Assembly: GCA_039545315.1 (NCBI GenBank)
Contig: BCIM01000011.1
Span: forward strand, 558,001-622,000
DNA length: 64,000 nucleotides
DNA from: Kondoa malvinella
Taxonomy: Eukaryota; Basidiomycota; Agaricostilbomycetes; Agaricostilbales; Kondoaceae
Reading direction: 5' to 3'
This document shows positions 55,924 to 64,000 of this stretch, one piece after another. Each line of letters starts with the position of its first letter. Position 1 is the stretch's first letter. Made by a program: the position numbers and the translations under genes. The notes beneath the pieces were generated by a model, which saw nothing but the letters and a program-made list of their open reading frames with translations, was not told where the DNA came from and searched no databases.

Positions 55924-56675
55924 ATGTTGAAGCCACAGAATACAGAAGACTCAGTTGGCACAAAGCCTGCGTCAAATCCAAGCGAAGTAAGGTCGCGATG
56001 CTTCAATTGGAGCAAGCCTGACTGAATGTCACAGTTCGATCTGACGCATATAAAGCATGCTATACTGGTATGCTTTATCCTAGACCGAGAGAGCCAGGAC
56101 TAAGACTCGCTCGCAGCAAGCGCGTATCGGCTTGGAGGAAGGAGGGGTTAGTATCTACGCAAAAGCAAGCCCACCAGCCTGATCAGAGCTTCAGGTACCT
56201 ATTGGAGGCTGCCTGGTATCGAAAGATGGTGTAGTGTTTGGTTGCGGAAGGAATAAGCGCGTACAAGAGAACAGCGCTATCAAGCATGGCGAGCAGGTCC
56301 TAAGGCTCTAGCAGCCGCATCAAGCTCATGCCTGAGACAGAACGGACTGCTTCAACAATATAGGTCGACTGCCTGCTCGCATGTACAAGGGTTGCACGAT
56401 CTACACAACCCTCTCACCGTGTACAATGTGTTCAGGTGCTATTGTGCTGTTCGGAATTGAACGTGTAGTGATGGGCGAAAACGATACGTTCGTAGGAGGA
56501 GAAGCGTTCTTGAAATCGAGAGGGGTGGAAGTGGTCAATCTTGATCTACAGGAGTGCAAAGATATGATGGCACAATTCATCAAGAACAAACCAGAAGTGG
56601 TGAGTGAACAGCCTTGGGGATTAGACTAGAGCTCATTGTCTCTACCAGTGGAATGAGGATATCGGTGAGGATTAG
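55924..56675 (+). CDS. FCY1: Cytosine deaminase (Fcy1)
   Basis: This zinc enzyme converts cytosine to uracil. Six exons keep frame: 55924-55986, 56035-56067, 56117-56146, 56195-56292, 56341-56599 and 56649-56675, for 169 aa. The start is MLKPQNTEDSVGTKPASNPS. Fcy1 landmarks are GLEEGGVPIGGCLVS, the catalytic HGE (His zinc ligand and Glu proton shuttle) spliced to TDCFNNIGRLPA, LSPCTMCSGAIVLFGIERVV (PCxxC zinc ligands) and a C-terminus KPEVWNEDIGED. The intron at 56293-56340 begins GC rather than GT and divides the Glu codon; a GT donor four bases on breaks the frame. The gene is slightly longer at the N-terminus than the yeast enzyme. It is divergent from the matching permease. Confidence 0.93.
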
Positions 56676-57237
56676 GTATAGACAATAAAATTGCAAAGCA
56701 AATAAATGAAATCCGGTCTTGGGACGTCTTGCATGTGTCACTGCACAGTCTCATGATACTACTCGGTCCCACACAGCGAGCTTGAGACAATGCGAGACAG
56801 AAGAACGACTCGGACGACTGTATTCATATCATGGTGAAAAAGAGAACTAGCATGAGGAAGGCACAGAGTCACTAGAAGAGACTTGCAGCGCCTATAAGCC
56901 AGGAAACCTCGATCAGACAAAGGGGTTGTGAAACGTGAGCCAGAATCGTTGCAAAGCCGGACAAGCAGCTGGACGGTGAAGAGGAGAAATGATGCAAGAA
57001 GCAAAACGAAAGCAAACGGAATTCCAAGCTTGAGAAGACTCATACACGAACCAAATACGAATGCAAAACCCCAAATCAATCAAAATCCAGACCTTTGCTT
57101 CATCCTGGCACCAACATTCCTAAATTATGACATGAGCGAATGCAAGACATGAGCGTGAAACATTCTTGCCTGAGATTGTTATACACCCTATCATAACCAT
57201 CAGCTTAAACCCTTTGCACACACTGAACTAAAAGAAC
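56676..57237. other. Convergent intergenic region
   Basis: About 560 bases lie between the 3' ends of FCY1 and PNO1. Both 3' UTRs should lie here. No gene, tRNA or repeat is seen; short open frames have no conserved features. Confidence 0.4.
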
Positions 57238-58182
57238 TCACTTTCCAGGCGGACTACCCAAAATCAACGCACAAACCGCATCTCTGGCAACTTTAATGCT
57301 TCCAAACGTTCCAAGAATATGAATTTTGCTGTCTGCCAGAACGATTCTGGTGCGAGAAACGTTTTCGATCGTGTAGCGTGTTTTACCATTTTGACCTGCT
57401 ATTCGACCGATAGCTCGGGATAGATGGTCGCCGTGGAGTGTTTTGACATCTTTGATCTGGCATGAGCGTTAGCGAGTGCTTTGCAAATACGAAGTAGTAG
57501 AAGGGAAAGGTTTGGTTCCAGAGTGAAGTATGGAGGGATAGCTTACTTCGAAAGATTCAATGTAGAGATCATCCATCCTCACGAGTGCTATGGCATCTTC
57601 AGCTTGGAAGCCGAGCGCATAAGCAGCCAAGAAGTCGGCCGCTTTCTGTAAGATGGTATTGGCAGGTGAAGGTGTATGTTTCGATGTCTGCTCTTGAATG
57701 AGACAAGTCAGCAGATGAGAGGTACGGCCTACTTTGAGCTCTACAGATCGTTTCTTTGTGTTCATCCGTATTTGCAGACCACACTCTTCGACCAGCGGAG
57801 TATAAATCTTGACCCAATCCTTTTTCAACGGAGTCAAACGATGAGGCGGAATAGGTATCCTCCGCTCTTGCGTCGTCTGTTTTGTATGATGCGACGACAA
57901 AGCAGGAAAGCTCAAAGGATGTTGGTCCGTCTCCATTGCTGCCTCTGCTTGAGGTGCGACTATAGGCACGAGTAGACTCGAAGGGTCAATTTCCATCTCT
58001 TCATCCTCATCCTGAGCCTCCGCGACGGTTGCTTCTATCTCTTCTGCGTCTGTTCGGTCCAGACCACCTGCATTGGAAGTGCTCGCTTGAGGCAGGAAAG
58101 AGACTTCTTTTGATTTCGCTTTGGCTGTCTTGGAGACTGTGGATGTCTTTTTATCTATTACTGCTGCTGTAGAGGGTGGCAT
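57238..58182 (-). CDS. PNO1: Pno1/Dim2, KH-domain 40S ribosome assembly factor
   Basis: Pno1 binds pre-18S rRNA with the Nob1 endonuclease and Dim1 during small-subunit maturation. The start [20 protein letters not shown] at 58182 opens an acidic N-terminal stretch ([14 protein letters not shown]). The core has [40 protein letters not shown] and [18 protein letters not shown], with [20 protein letters not shown]. After an intron (about 57546-57456) the KH domain reads [40 protein letters not shown] and [20 protein letters not shown] ending GK with the stop at 57240-57238. The conserved GRIAGxxGKT and ILGSPPGK ends are diagnostic. Confidence 0.93.
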
Positions 58183-58496
58183 GCTTGACGTTGACTGAGA
58201 TACGAGGTGACAGCTAGGGAAAAAAAAAGAAATGCATAATCACGAGAAGGCGCCGCCACCGTCGTGCCCGGCGTCGCTGTCGTCGTCATTCTCGCTCTCC
58301 CTTGCTTCTCCCCATCCAAGCCGTATTCCGTCAGACTTGCGTGAGTCGCTGCAGTCTAGCGATAGTCAGCAACAGTGCTAGACAAGCTACTCAGTCAAAG
58401 AGATATCATTCTGACCTTGTCTCCCCCGTCTCGCTCAGCCCTCTCTCATTCTCGCCGAACCCACGTCTATTCAACCTCTCACACCAGTCACATACA
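58183..58496. promoter_or_regulatory. Divergent promoter region, PNO1 / YPT7
   Basis: About 315 bases lie between head-to-head starts. Pyrimidine-rich stretches (for example ttctcgctctcccttgcttctcccc) lie on the YPT7 side. No gene seen. Confidence 0.45.
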
Positions 58497-59444
58497 ATGG
58501 CCAGCCGTAAGAAGATCCTTCTCAAAGTGAGCTCTTCCGCTGCGTCGCTGCTTGCTAGCCCGCTGACATGCATTGCCCAGGTCATCGTCAGTCTGCCTCG
58601 ACTATAGCTCCATCATACGAGCTGATGTCCTCGGGTTCCCTGACAGATCCTAGGAGATTCTGGCGTAGGCAAATCTTCACTCATGGGTCAATTCGTCAAC
58701 AAGCGTTTCAGCAATCAATACAAAGCAACAATAGGAGCCGATTTGTCCGTTTCTTCCCTCTCTCTGCTGCTCGCCCTACCATGATTGACATGAGCCCTTT
58801 AGCCTAACGAAAGAAGTCATGGTGGATGATAGATTGGTTACTATGCAATTGTGGGACACGGCAGGTCAAGAACGCTTTCAATCCCTTGGAGTCGCTTTCT
58901 ACCGCGGAGCCGATTGTTGCGTTCTCGTCTATGATGTTAACTCTGCTAAATCATTCGAAACGTTTGTCTATCCCTTTCGTCCTGGTCGAAATCATGCTGA
59001 TAGTAGGGAAACAGACTGGATTCATGGAGGGATGAATTCCTCATTCAAGCTTCACCAAGAGATCCGGATAACTTCCCCTTTGTCGTTTTGGGCAACAAGA
59101 TTGATATGGAAGAATCCAAGCGCGTCGTTTCCCAGAAAAGAGCAATGACGTGGTGTCAACAGAAAGGAAACATCCCTTAGTGCCTACTTCATCCCTCTCA
59201 TATGTCACTACTGACTATTGTTGCAGCTTTGAAACATCAGCTAAAGAAGCAATCAACGTTGATCAAGCTTTCCAAGCCGCGTGCAAGAATGCACTCCAAG
59301 CCGAACCAGAAGTAGACATGCAAGTCGTCTTTGCGCACTCATTACCCTTCCTCGCTAATGATAGAGATTAGGTTCGCCGAGTACACGGACCCGATTAGGA
59401 TCAATTCAGACAGCAACTCGTATTCTTCTGGTTGTTCGTGCTGA
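58497..59444 (+). CDS. YPT7: Rab7-type GTPase (Ypt7)
   Basis: This small GTPase drives late-endosome and vacuole fusion through HOPS. Start [10 protein letters not shown], then after two introns [20 protein letters not shown] (G1) and [14 protein letters not shown]. The G3 box is [20 protein letters not shown], the G4 box is [12 protein letters not shown] and the G5 box is [13 protein letters not shown]. The last intron (gtcgtc donor at about 59323, atagag acceptor near 59366) restores frame into [12 protein letters not shown] and the prenylated tail GCSC at 59444. The Rab7-specific [12 protein letters not shown] and the CxC end support Ypt7 over other Rabs. Introns are 45-80 bases. Confidence 0.93.
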
Positions 59445-59794
59445 TTCAATCGCTTGGGGACGAACGAGAGGATAATGGGTATAGCAGTGCTAGTTTTTCC
59501 TTATGTGCATTTTTACGAATTCATATACTCTACACTCTACACAAGGCGTTCTGCCTGAATCTCCGTATGCTGGTTGCGTTCGAACGATGTTCTTCGCTCG
59601 ATTGTGACAGCAATGCATTTCACCAGCAAGTGAAAGCAAGAGATCTTCTCCTGTTGTAGCGAAATGGGCAGTGCAAGCCTGCGGAATACAAGACCTTTGT
59701 CAAGCTTGTCAATTATGAACCGAACAAAGTCATGCCAAGCTGCGCAGGAGGATTGCAAGGTCTTCACAGCTGGACACGGCGCTCTCTCTGTCGA

Positions 59795-60196
59795 TTAATG
59801 CTTGCCGCGGATCGTTTTATGGCCTCGAAGAAGCTTACGAGCAAATTTGTCAAAGGCCTTTGATCTCTCAAGACATGCTGTTTTGTCGAGATGCCAGAAG
59901 ATGCTGCTGCGCGCTGCTGTCCTTGTAGCCTGATACTGTGTACAAGAGATCTCTTGCCTGTGACCTATACGGAAGAAGGATGTCAAGTCGAATGTCCGGA
60001 GTGAATTCGCTTTCAAGTCATGTCATGGATGTCTTTCTGTAGGAAGGCAATATGGCACGCAGCTGCACCTACTTGCTGTTTGGATTGAGATATAAGTCGA
60101 TATGCTGTGGTCTATAGCGGCAATGGGGACCGTCGAGCCTTTCGACGAATATTCATCGCCTGACTCGAAGTCGCGAAGCTCAATGCTGTCTCTCAT
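59795..60196 (-). CDS. Possible small gene, unknown
   Basis: A two-exon model gives about 115 aa. Exon 1, from ATG 60196, reads MRDSIELRDFESGDEYSSKG then IAAIDHSISTYISIQTA. An intron (gtaggt donor, gaaag acceptor, about 60075-60011) joins in phase to NSLRTFDLTSFFRIGHRQEI and FDKFARKLLRGHKTIRGKH, ending at 59795. No family is recognised and the acceptor is not ideal. The surrounding region (59445-60550) is otherwise gene-poor, with open frames on both strands. Confidence 0.25.
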
Positions 60197-60550
60197 TTTT
60201 CCGCTATTCACGTCTGCATACCGAAAAGAGCTGGATCCCCTCTACATCCGCGCCTCTCGCAAACATCAGTGCGCAATGCTGATTACTTCGCTTTACATAC
60301 ATCTCGTGATGCCGGCTTCCTCGTCGTTGCTGAATATTCATGCTCGTAGCACAGATGTCACTCGGCGGGACGGCCTAGGCGGCGCAAACGGCGCTCTCTG
60401 GATTGTAAAGAGCAGAAGATCTCATCTCCCGTTGTCTTGCGTCGGCGCTCTTGACTAGCTCAGCTACAACGACTCTCTTGGCTCCTTTGATCTGCATCAA
60501 TCTGGCCGTCTACTTCTCATCCTAGCCAAACCTATTCCAACAGGACAGCA
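60197..60550. other. Intergenic region upstream of the 60551 gene
   Basis: About 350 bases with no supported gene. A plus-strand open frame crosses it but has no conserved features. It presumably holds the promoter of the gene starting at 60551. Confidence 0.3.
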
Positions 60551-61511
60551 ATGACTACAATCGACGCAGCCTTTCTCCACCGCGTTCACGAGCTTGTTGG
60601 ACATGATCTTGGACCCGGTCTTGCTGACATGCGCGAGCTCCGAAAAAGCGGAAGACTCAGCCAAGACGAAATCGATAGAGTCGTATGGCCATATGCAGCT
60701 CAATGGAAGGAACCGTCGCAGTATCTGAGAGACGATTATCCGCTCGATGACGAGGAGGACCGCAAGGTCTTCGAGGACCATTTAGGGGTCTGGGCAGCTA
60801 ATGCTTTAATCTCATACGTAGGCTTTGTGAAGCGGAACCCGGAGGCGTCACAAGAGGTGCGACATCGGCACCTTGTGAGTGGCAGTGTCCTCAAGCGCAG
60901 TCAGCATCTGATGACCCAGCGCGCTCTATAGTTCGTGCTGCAGACTGAAGCACACTTGAACTGTAACAGTGGACACGGACTACATCGCTCTGAAAATCCA
61001 CGAGATTGTCCATCATACCAGAATAACCACGATGCCATCGCTCACTTCGCACCAGAGAGTCGGCAGGGTCAATTGCCTAGCCAGAAAGCTTTGATGATGC
61101 GAGCAAAGGTAGCGGCTGAAGACTTTGCAAGGTATCGCGATGTACGTTGTGTTCCTAAAAAGCACCTGGACCGAAAGTTGATTGCCATTCAAGTTTCAGG
61201 AAGAGGTGTTCCGTGTTCTGCAAGTGAATCCGGGCTTCGTGGAGAAGCATGCTAGAGACGAAGTCGTTCGCAGAATCCTACATGACAATTACAAGTTGCT
61301 GGATCAGAAAGCCGCTATATCTCTCGCTGCTACCCAAATCTGGGAGTCGCTCGAGAGCACCGAGAAGGAGAACATGCGAGGGCCTTCAACAACGACTGCG
61401 TCAAAGTATCTCTTGGCTAGAAAGCTTTTGGATGCACGGCAGCGCGCTATGCAAGCGCAACTTGCTGGTCAAAGGCAAGTCCACCAGCGGCAGTTACTCG
61501 TTTGTTTATAG
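60551..61511 (+). CDS. Uncharacterised protein (281 aa, three exons)
   Basis: Exons 60551-60874, 60932-61141 and 61200-61511 keep frame, with donors gtgagt and gtacgt and acceptors tatag and ttcag. Exon 1 encodes MTTIDAAFLHRVHELVGHDL, then GPGLADMRELRKSGRLSQDE and WAANALISYVGFVKRNPEAS. Exon 2 is hydrophilic (FVLQTEAHLNCNSGHG). Exon 3 is helical: EEVFRVLQVNPGFVEKHARD, DEVVRRILHDNYKLLDQKAA and ISLAATQIWESLESTEKENM, ending RQVHQRQLLVCL. I recognise no domain. No signal peptide or TM helix. The C-terminal helices could form a small bundle. The gene lies in tandem 300 bases before GET2. Confidence 0.6.
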
Positions 61512-61806
61512 ATCTGACCGTCGTTTTCGAATGTCGCGCAGATTGTACGATCGATGCAGACGAGCGCCCGAGAAGCCTATGTACCACTAGCAACAGCAAG
61601 CAATACCCTTGCTCTTCCAGCTCTCTACTCACCTTCTGCTCTTTATCTTACTGTTCTCACTTCTCATCGCATCTCCACTATTGTAGACTGCTCGTAGGCT
61701 TACACTATAATTCACTATAATTGCGTTTTCGAACTTCGTGCTTGTTTCTCTCCGTGACAGCGACTTGACCAGATCTCAATCTTCACAAGGCCTAGAGATC
61801 ACCGCC

Positions 61807-62831
61807 ATGACAGAAGCACCTGCCAGATCTGCAGCGCAACTGAGAGCAGACAAGAGAAATGCAAAGATTCGCGCTGGTGCGGGCTCACGAATTGCATCCA
61901 TCACAACTTCAGCTCGAGGCGAAGAAGGCTCGGCCTACTTGAACAGTGCGTCTATGTCTCTAACATGATTGTCCCATGCCAACTATTCGAACAGAGCCAA
62001 CGCCCTTTGAAACGAGACAAGCACCCGCTGCATCAGGTTTAGACCCAGATGACATTGACCTATCCTCCCTTGCACCTTCTACCTCTCCAAGAAATGATCC
62101 CTTCAGAGCTTCACTCAACCCAGAACTCTCAGGTGAAGGAGGTCAAGATCTCATGTCTATGCTAGCGTCCATGTCTGGGTCAACGAACGCGAGCGGAATG
62201 CCTGAATTACCACCTGAACTAGCCAACAATCCTTTAATGGCTGCTTTGAGTCAAATGGGAGGAGGAGCTGGAGGAACAATGCCACAGGGAATGCCACAGA
62301 TGGGTCAGATGGGAGAAGCGAAACCCAAAAGTTTGCTGGAGAGGAGTTTGCCGTTGTTGCATTTCGTGTCTATGGTTGGTTTGGTTGTTTGGGCTGTGTT
62401 GAGGGGTGAAGGAGTGACTTGGAGTAGGTTGCCTTTTGTGGGCGAGAGTAACAAGGAATGGGCTGCGGAAGCTATGGGTATCGTGAGACCTGTTGTGAGT
62501 CCTACTCTGGCTCTGTTTGATCGTGCTGATTGGATTGTGATAGCCGCTGTTTTACGCTTTCATTACTGCACAACTAGTATTACAAACGTTGCAAATATTC
62601 GTTGCCAAAGTGAGCATCCTTTGTCTTCCGTCTTTCTTTCCCTAATCCACTTTGAAGCGATCACCGCCGCCGCCTTCAATGCTACAAAGCATCATCCCAA
62701 TGATCCCACATCCATTCGGCATGTACATTTCGACCGGAATGAAGTATTACGCCCTCTTTGGTTCCGTCTTGGACGACTTGAGCGTCTTATTGGTCGGAAT
62801 AGGGTGTTGTATCATCTGGCAATCGCTTTGA
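61807..62831 (+). CDS. GET2: Get2-like subunit of the tail-anchored protein insertion complex
   Basis: Get2 with Get1 is the ER receptor for Get3 carrying tail-anchored proteins. The start MTEAPARSAAQLRADKRNAK then IRAGAGSRIASIT is the basic Get3-docking segment. A disordered middle (ARSNPEL-type, with SGEGGQDLMSMLASM) comes before three C-terminal membrane segments: LPLLHFVSMVGLVVWAVLRG, PLFYAFITAQLVLQTLQIFV and LDDLSVLLVGIGCCIIWQSL. Introns at about 61951-61992, 62494-62551 (gtgagt to gatag) and 62610-62659 keep frame into this C-terminus, which stops at 62829-62831. Sequence identity in this family is low, so the call rests on layout: short basic N-terminus, linker, three helices at the end. 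Confidence 0.65.
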
Positions 62832-62866
62832 TTGCAATCCCCCAAAAAGAATGTCGTGGTGTCAAA

Positions 62867-63252
62867 TCAATCTTGCTTAGGTGACTGTTGGCTGCCAGCA
62901 TCGACTTCAGCCCAACGTTCTTTAATCTTTTCTCGCTTGACTTTGGCTTCTGCGTTGTTACTCGTGGCTTTCACTTTCCTCTATTTACTTTGCATCAGCC
63001 TGACCAAGTAGCTGTGAGGTATGAAGGTTGAGACTGACCTCTTGTCGCAAACACATGTTCAAGGCATTCTTGTGATCATTGCATTTCCCATTGAACCTCG
63101 CTAACAATCCAGATTTATGACATTCTTCCAACGCTTGAATGTATTCAGAACAGACTGTGACCCGATCCAAGTGGCACATCAGCCTGTTCTCCCCTCGAGC
63201 TTGCGGATCATAACGCACCTTGATGCTGATGCTGTACTAACGGTGGATGCAT
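62867..63252 (-). CDS. CMC2: Cmc2, mitochondrial twin-CX9C protein
   Basis: Cmc2 supports cytochrome c oxidase assembly in the intermembrane space and is imported by Mia40. Three exons (63252-63242, 63183-63039 and 62980-62867) give 89 aa. The start is MHPPL joined to MCHLDRVTVCSEYIQALEEC, then HKSGLLARFNGKCNDHKNAL and NMCLRQE. The two CX9C motifs are C(x9)C in VCSEYIQALEEC and in GKCNDHKNALNMC. The last exon (RKVKATSNNAEAKVKREKIK) is charged and ends QQSPKQD at 62867. Exon 1 of only 11 bases uses a gttagt donor. The gene converges on GET2 (35 bases) and diverges from UTP23. Confidence 0.88.
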
Positions 63253-63363
63253 CTGTATGAATCGCGAGTACTTTAGATTGGCCGTCTTTACCCAAGAGCG
63301 ATAAATATTTCTTTCTCTCTTGACAGCGACCGACGTCTCATCACCCGCACAGCAGCAACAGCG
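63253..63363. promoter_or_regulatory. Very short divergent promoter, CMC2 / UTP23
   Basis: Only 111 bases separate the two start codons of CMC2 and UTP23. The stretch contains a TA-rich box (gcgataaatatttctttctc, 63298-63317) near its middle. Both genes must be transcribed from it or from within coding sequence. Confidence 0.55.
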
Positions 63364-64000
63364 ATGAAGGGGAAAAGAACGAAAGCGAATCGCAAGACGA
63401 TGAACATTTATACCGCTTCCTATGGTTTTCGGTACATCTCTCTTATATTTCTGTCTCAAAGCTTCAAACTGATCTGGACATGTCAAAGGGAACCATTCAG
63501 AATACTAGGTGAGCAGCAGCGCTTCGAGCAGAGAGTACAGAGTCTCATGGTTATTGCGAACAGTGGACACGGACTTTGTTCTGAATGTCATTGCGCAAAA
63601 ACTGGAAATAGACGACAGACTCAAACAAACGCTGTGCGGTGAAATCAACCCTAGTACGGCCTTGCTCCCGACGTTCTGGAGGTTATACTGATGATCTGAC
63701 TTGTGCAGTGATCACTCAATGCTGCTTGAACCACCTCTACGCTCTAGGCGCAGAAGCCCAACCGGCCGTCGAACTAGCTCGTACATTCACAAGATGGAAA
63801 TGCAACCACTGGCAAACGAAAGCTACTTCAGCTGAATGCATCACTGGTGTAGTAGGAGACGATAACGGCAGACAGTATTGCATCGCTACGCAATCACAAG
63901 AATTAAGAACGAACTTGAGAAGCGTACCGGGAACGCCGTTGGTTTACCTTAATCCGCATTCCGTCTTGATTCTGGAACCACCTAGTGAAGCTACCATCAA
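63364..64000 (+). CDS. UTP23: Utp23, SSU processome PIN-domain-like protein (3' end missing)
   Basis: Utp23 is needed for release of snR30 in 18S rRNA maturation. The ATG at 63364 gives MKGKRTKANRKTMNIYTASY then GFR. After an intron (gtacat to caaag, about 63431-63488) comes EPFRILVDTDFVLNVIAQKL. Then EIDDRLKQTLCGEINPMITQ, CCLNHLYALGAEAQPAVELA and the zinc-knuckle residues WKCNHWQTKATSAECITGVV; the last part reads YCIATQSQELRTNLRSVPGT then PLVYLNPHSVLILEPPSEA. This matches the Utp23/Fcf1 family, with the CxxH/Cys spacing favouring Utp23. The window ends in the coding sequence. Confidence 0.9.

Noticed and set aside
1..64000. CRISPR arrays, transposons, rRNA, prophage or bacterial operons
   Set aside because: No repeat arrays, transposase or integrase motifs, or rRNA-like sequence seen; the genes are intron-rich and eukaryotic.

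Overview
The window is nuclear DNA of a fungus, most likely a basidiomycete (possibly a yeast-like Pucciniomycotina or Ustilaginomycotina; the lineage is an inference). The signs are many introns of about 45-60 bases with GT(RNGY)...CTRAY...AG signals, very close gene packing on both strands, and clear fungal orthologues (Hem25, Icp55, Unc104-type kinesin, Ars2, Sec63, Mcr1, Yop1, Psd1, Pno1, Ypt7, Fcy1, Get2, Cmc2, Utp23). I see no transposon, CRISPR array, rRNA or convincing tRNA. Coordinates of spliced genes are the outer limits of the CDS; exon limits are given where I worked them out by keeping frame across introns.

Layout. 1-6.1 kb: the 3' part of a mitochondrial glycine carrier (HEM25), a gelsolin/villin-like protein and an Smr-domain protein. 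6.4-13 kb: a cyclopropane-type SAM methyltransferase, mitochondrial Icp55 aminopeptidase, an unrecognised gene without a visible ATG, a GNAT acetyltransferase, and a small Pro/Tyr/Gln-rich protein whose 3' end is unclear. 13.4-31.5 kb: a polytopic membrane protein, a large kinesin-3 motor, dUTPase, ARS2/Serrate, branched-chain acyl-CoA dehydrogenase, a cysteine-rich single-pass membrane protein, and a small coiled-coil protein. 31.7-43.8 kb: prolidase, SEC63, a wax-synthase-type acyltransferase, a phosphatidylserine-decarboxylase-like enzyme, cytochrome b5 reductase, a PRELI/Ups lipid-transfer protein and a small I9-type inhibitor. 44-53 kb: an Ssh4/Ear1-like Rsp5 adaptor, YOP1, PSD1 and a Psp1-domain protein. 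53.3-64 kb: a divergent cytosine permease/cytosine deaminase pair, PNO1, YPT7, two uncharacterised genes, GET2-like, CMC2 and the 5' part of UTP23.

Functional links. The clearest module is the FCY2-like/FCY1 pair sharing about 200 bases of promoter: one protein imports cytosine and the other deaminates it to uracil. Between 36 and 50 kb sit several lipid genes: an MBOAT-like acyltransferase followed by a PSD-like decarboxylase, then an Ups/PRELI protein and mitochondrial PSD1. Organelle biogenesis is also well represented (SEC63, GET2-like, YOP1, CMC2, ICP55, HEM25), as is ribosome assembly (PNO1, UTP23). Most of the window is conserved housekeeping DNA. The less ordinary parts are the acyltransferase/decarboxylase tandem, a GC-AG intron that splits the catalytic HGE codon of FCY1, the orphan cysteine-rich membrane protein, and several unrecognised genes.
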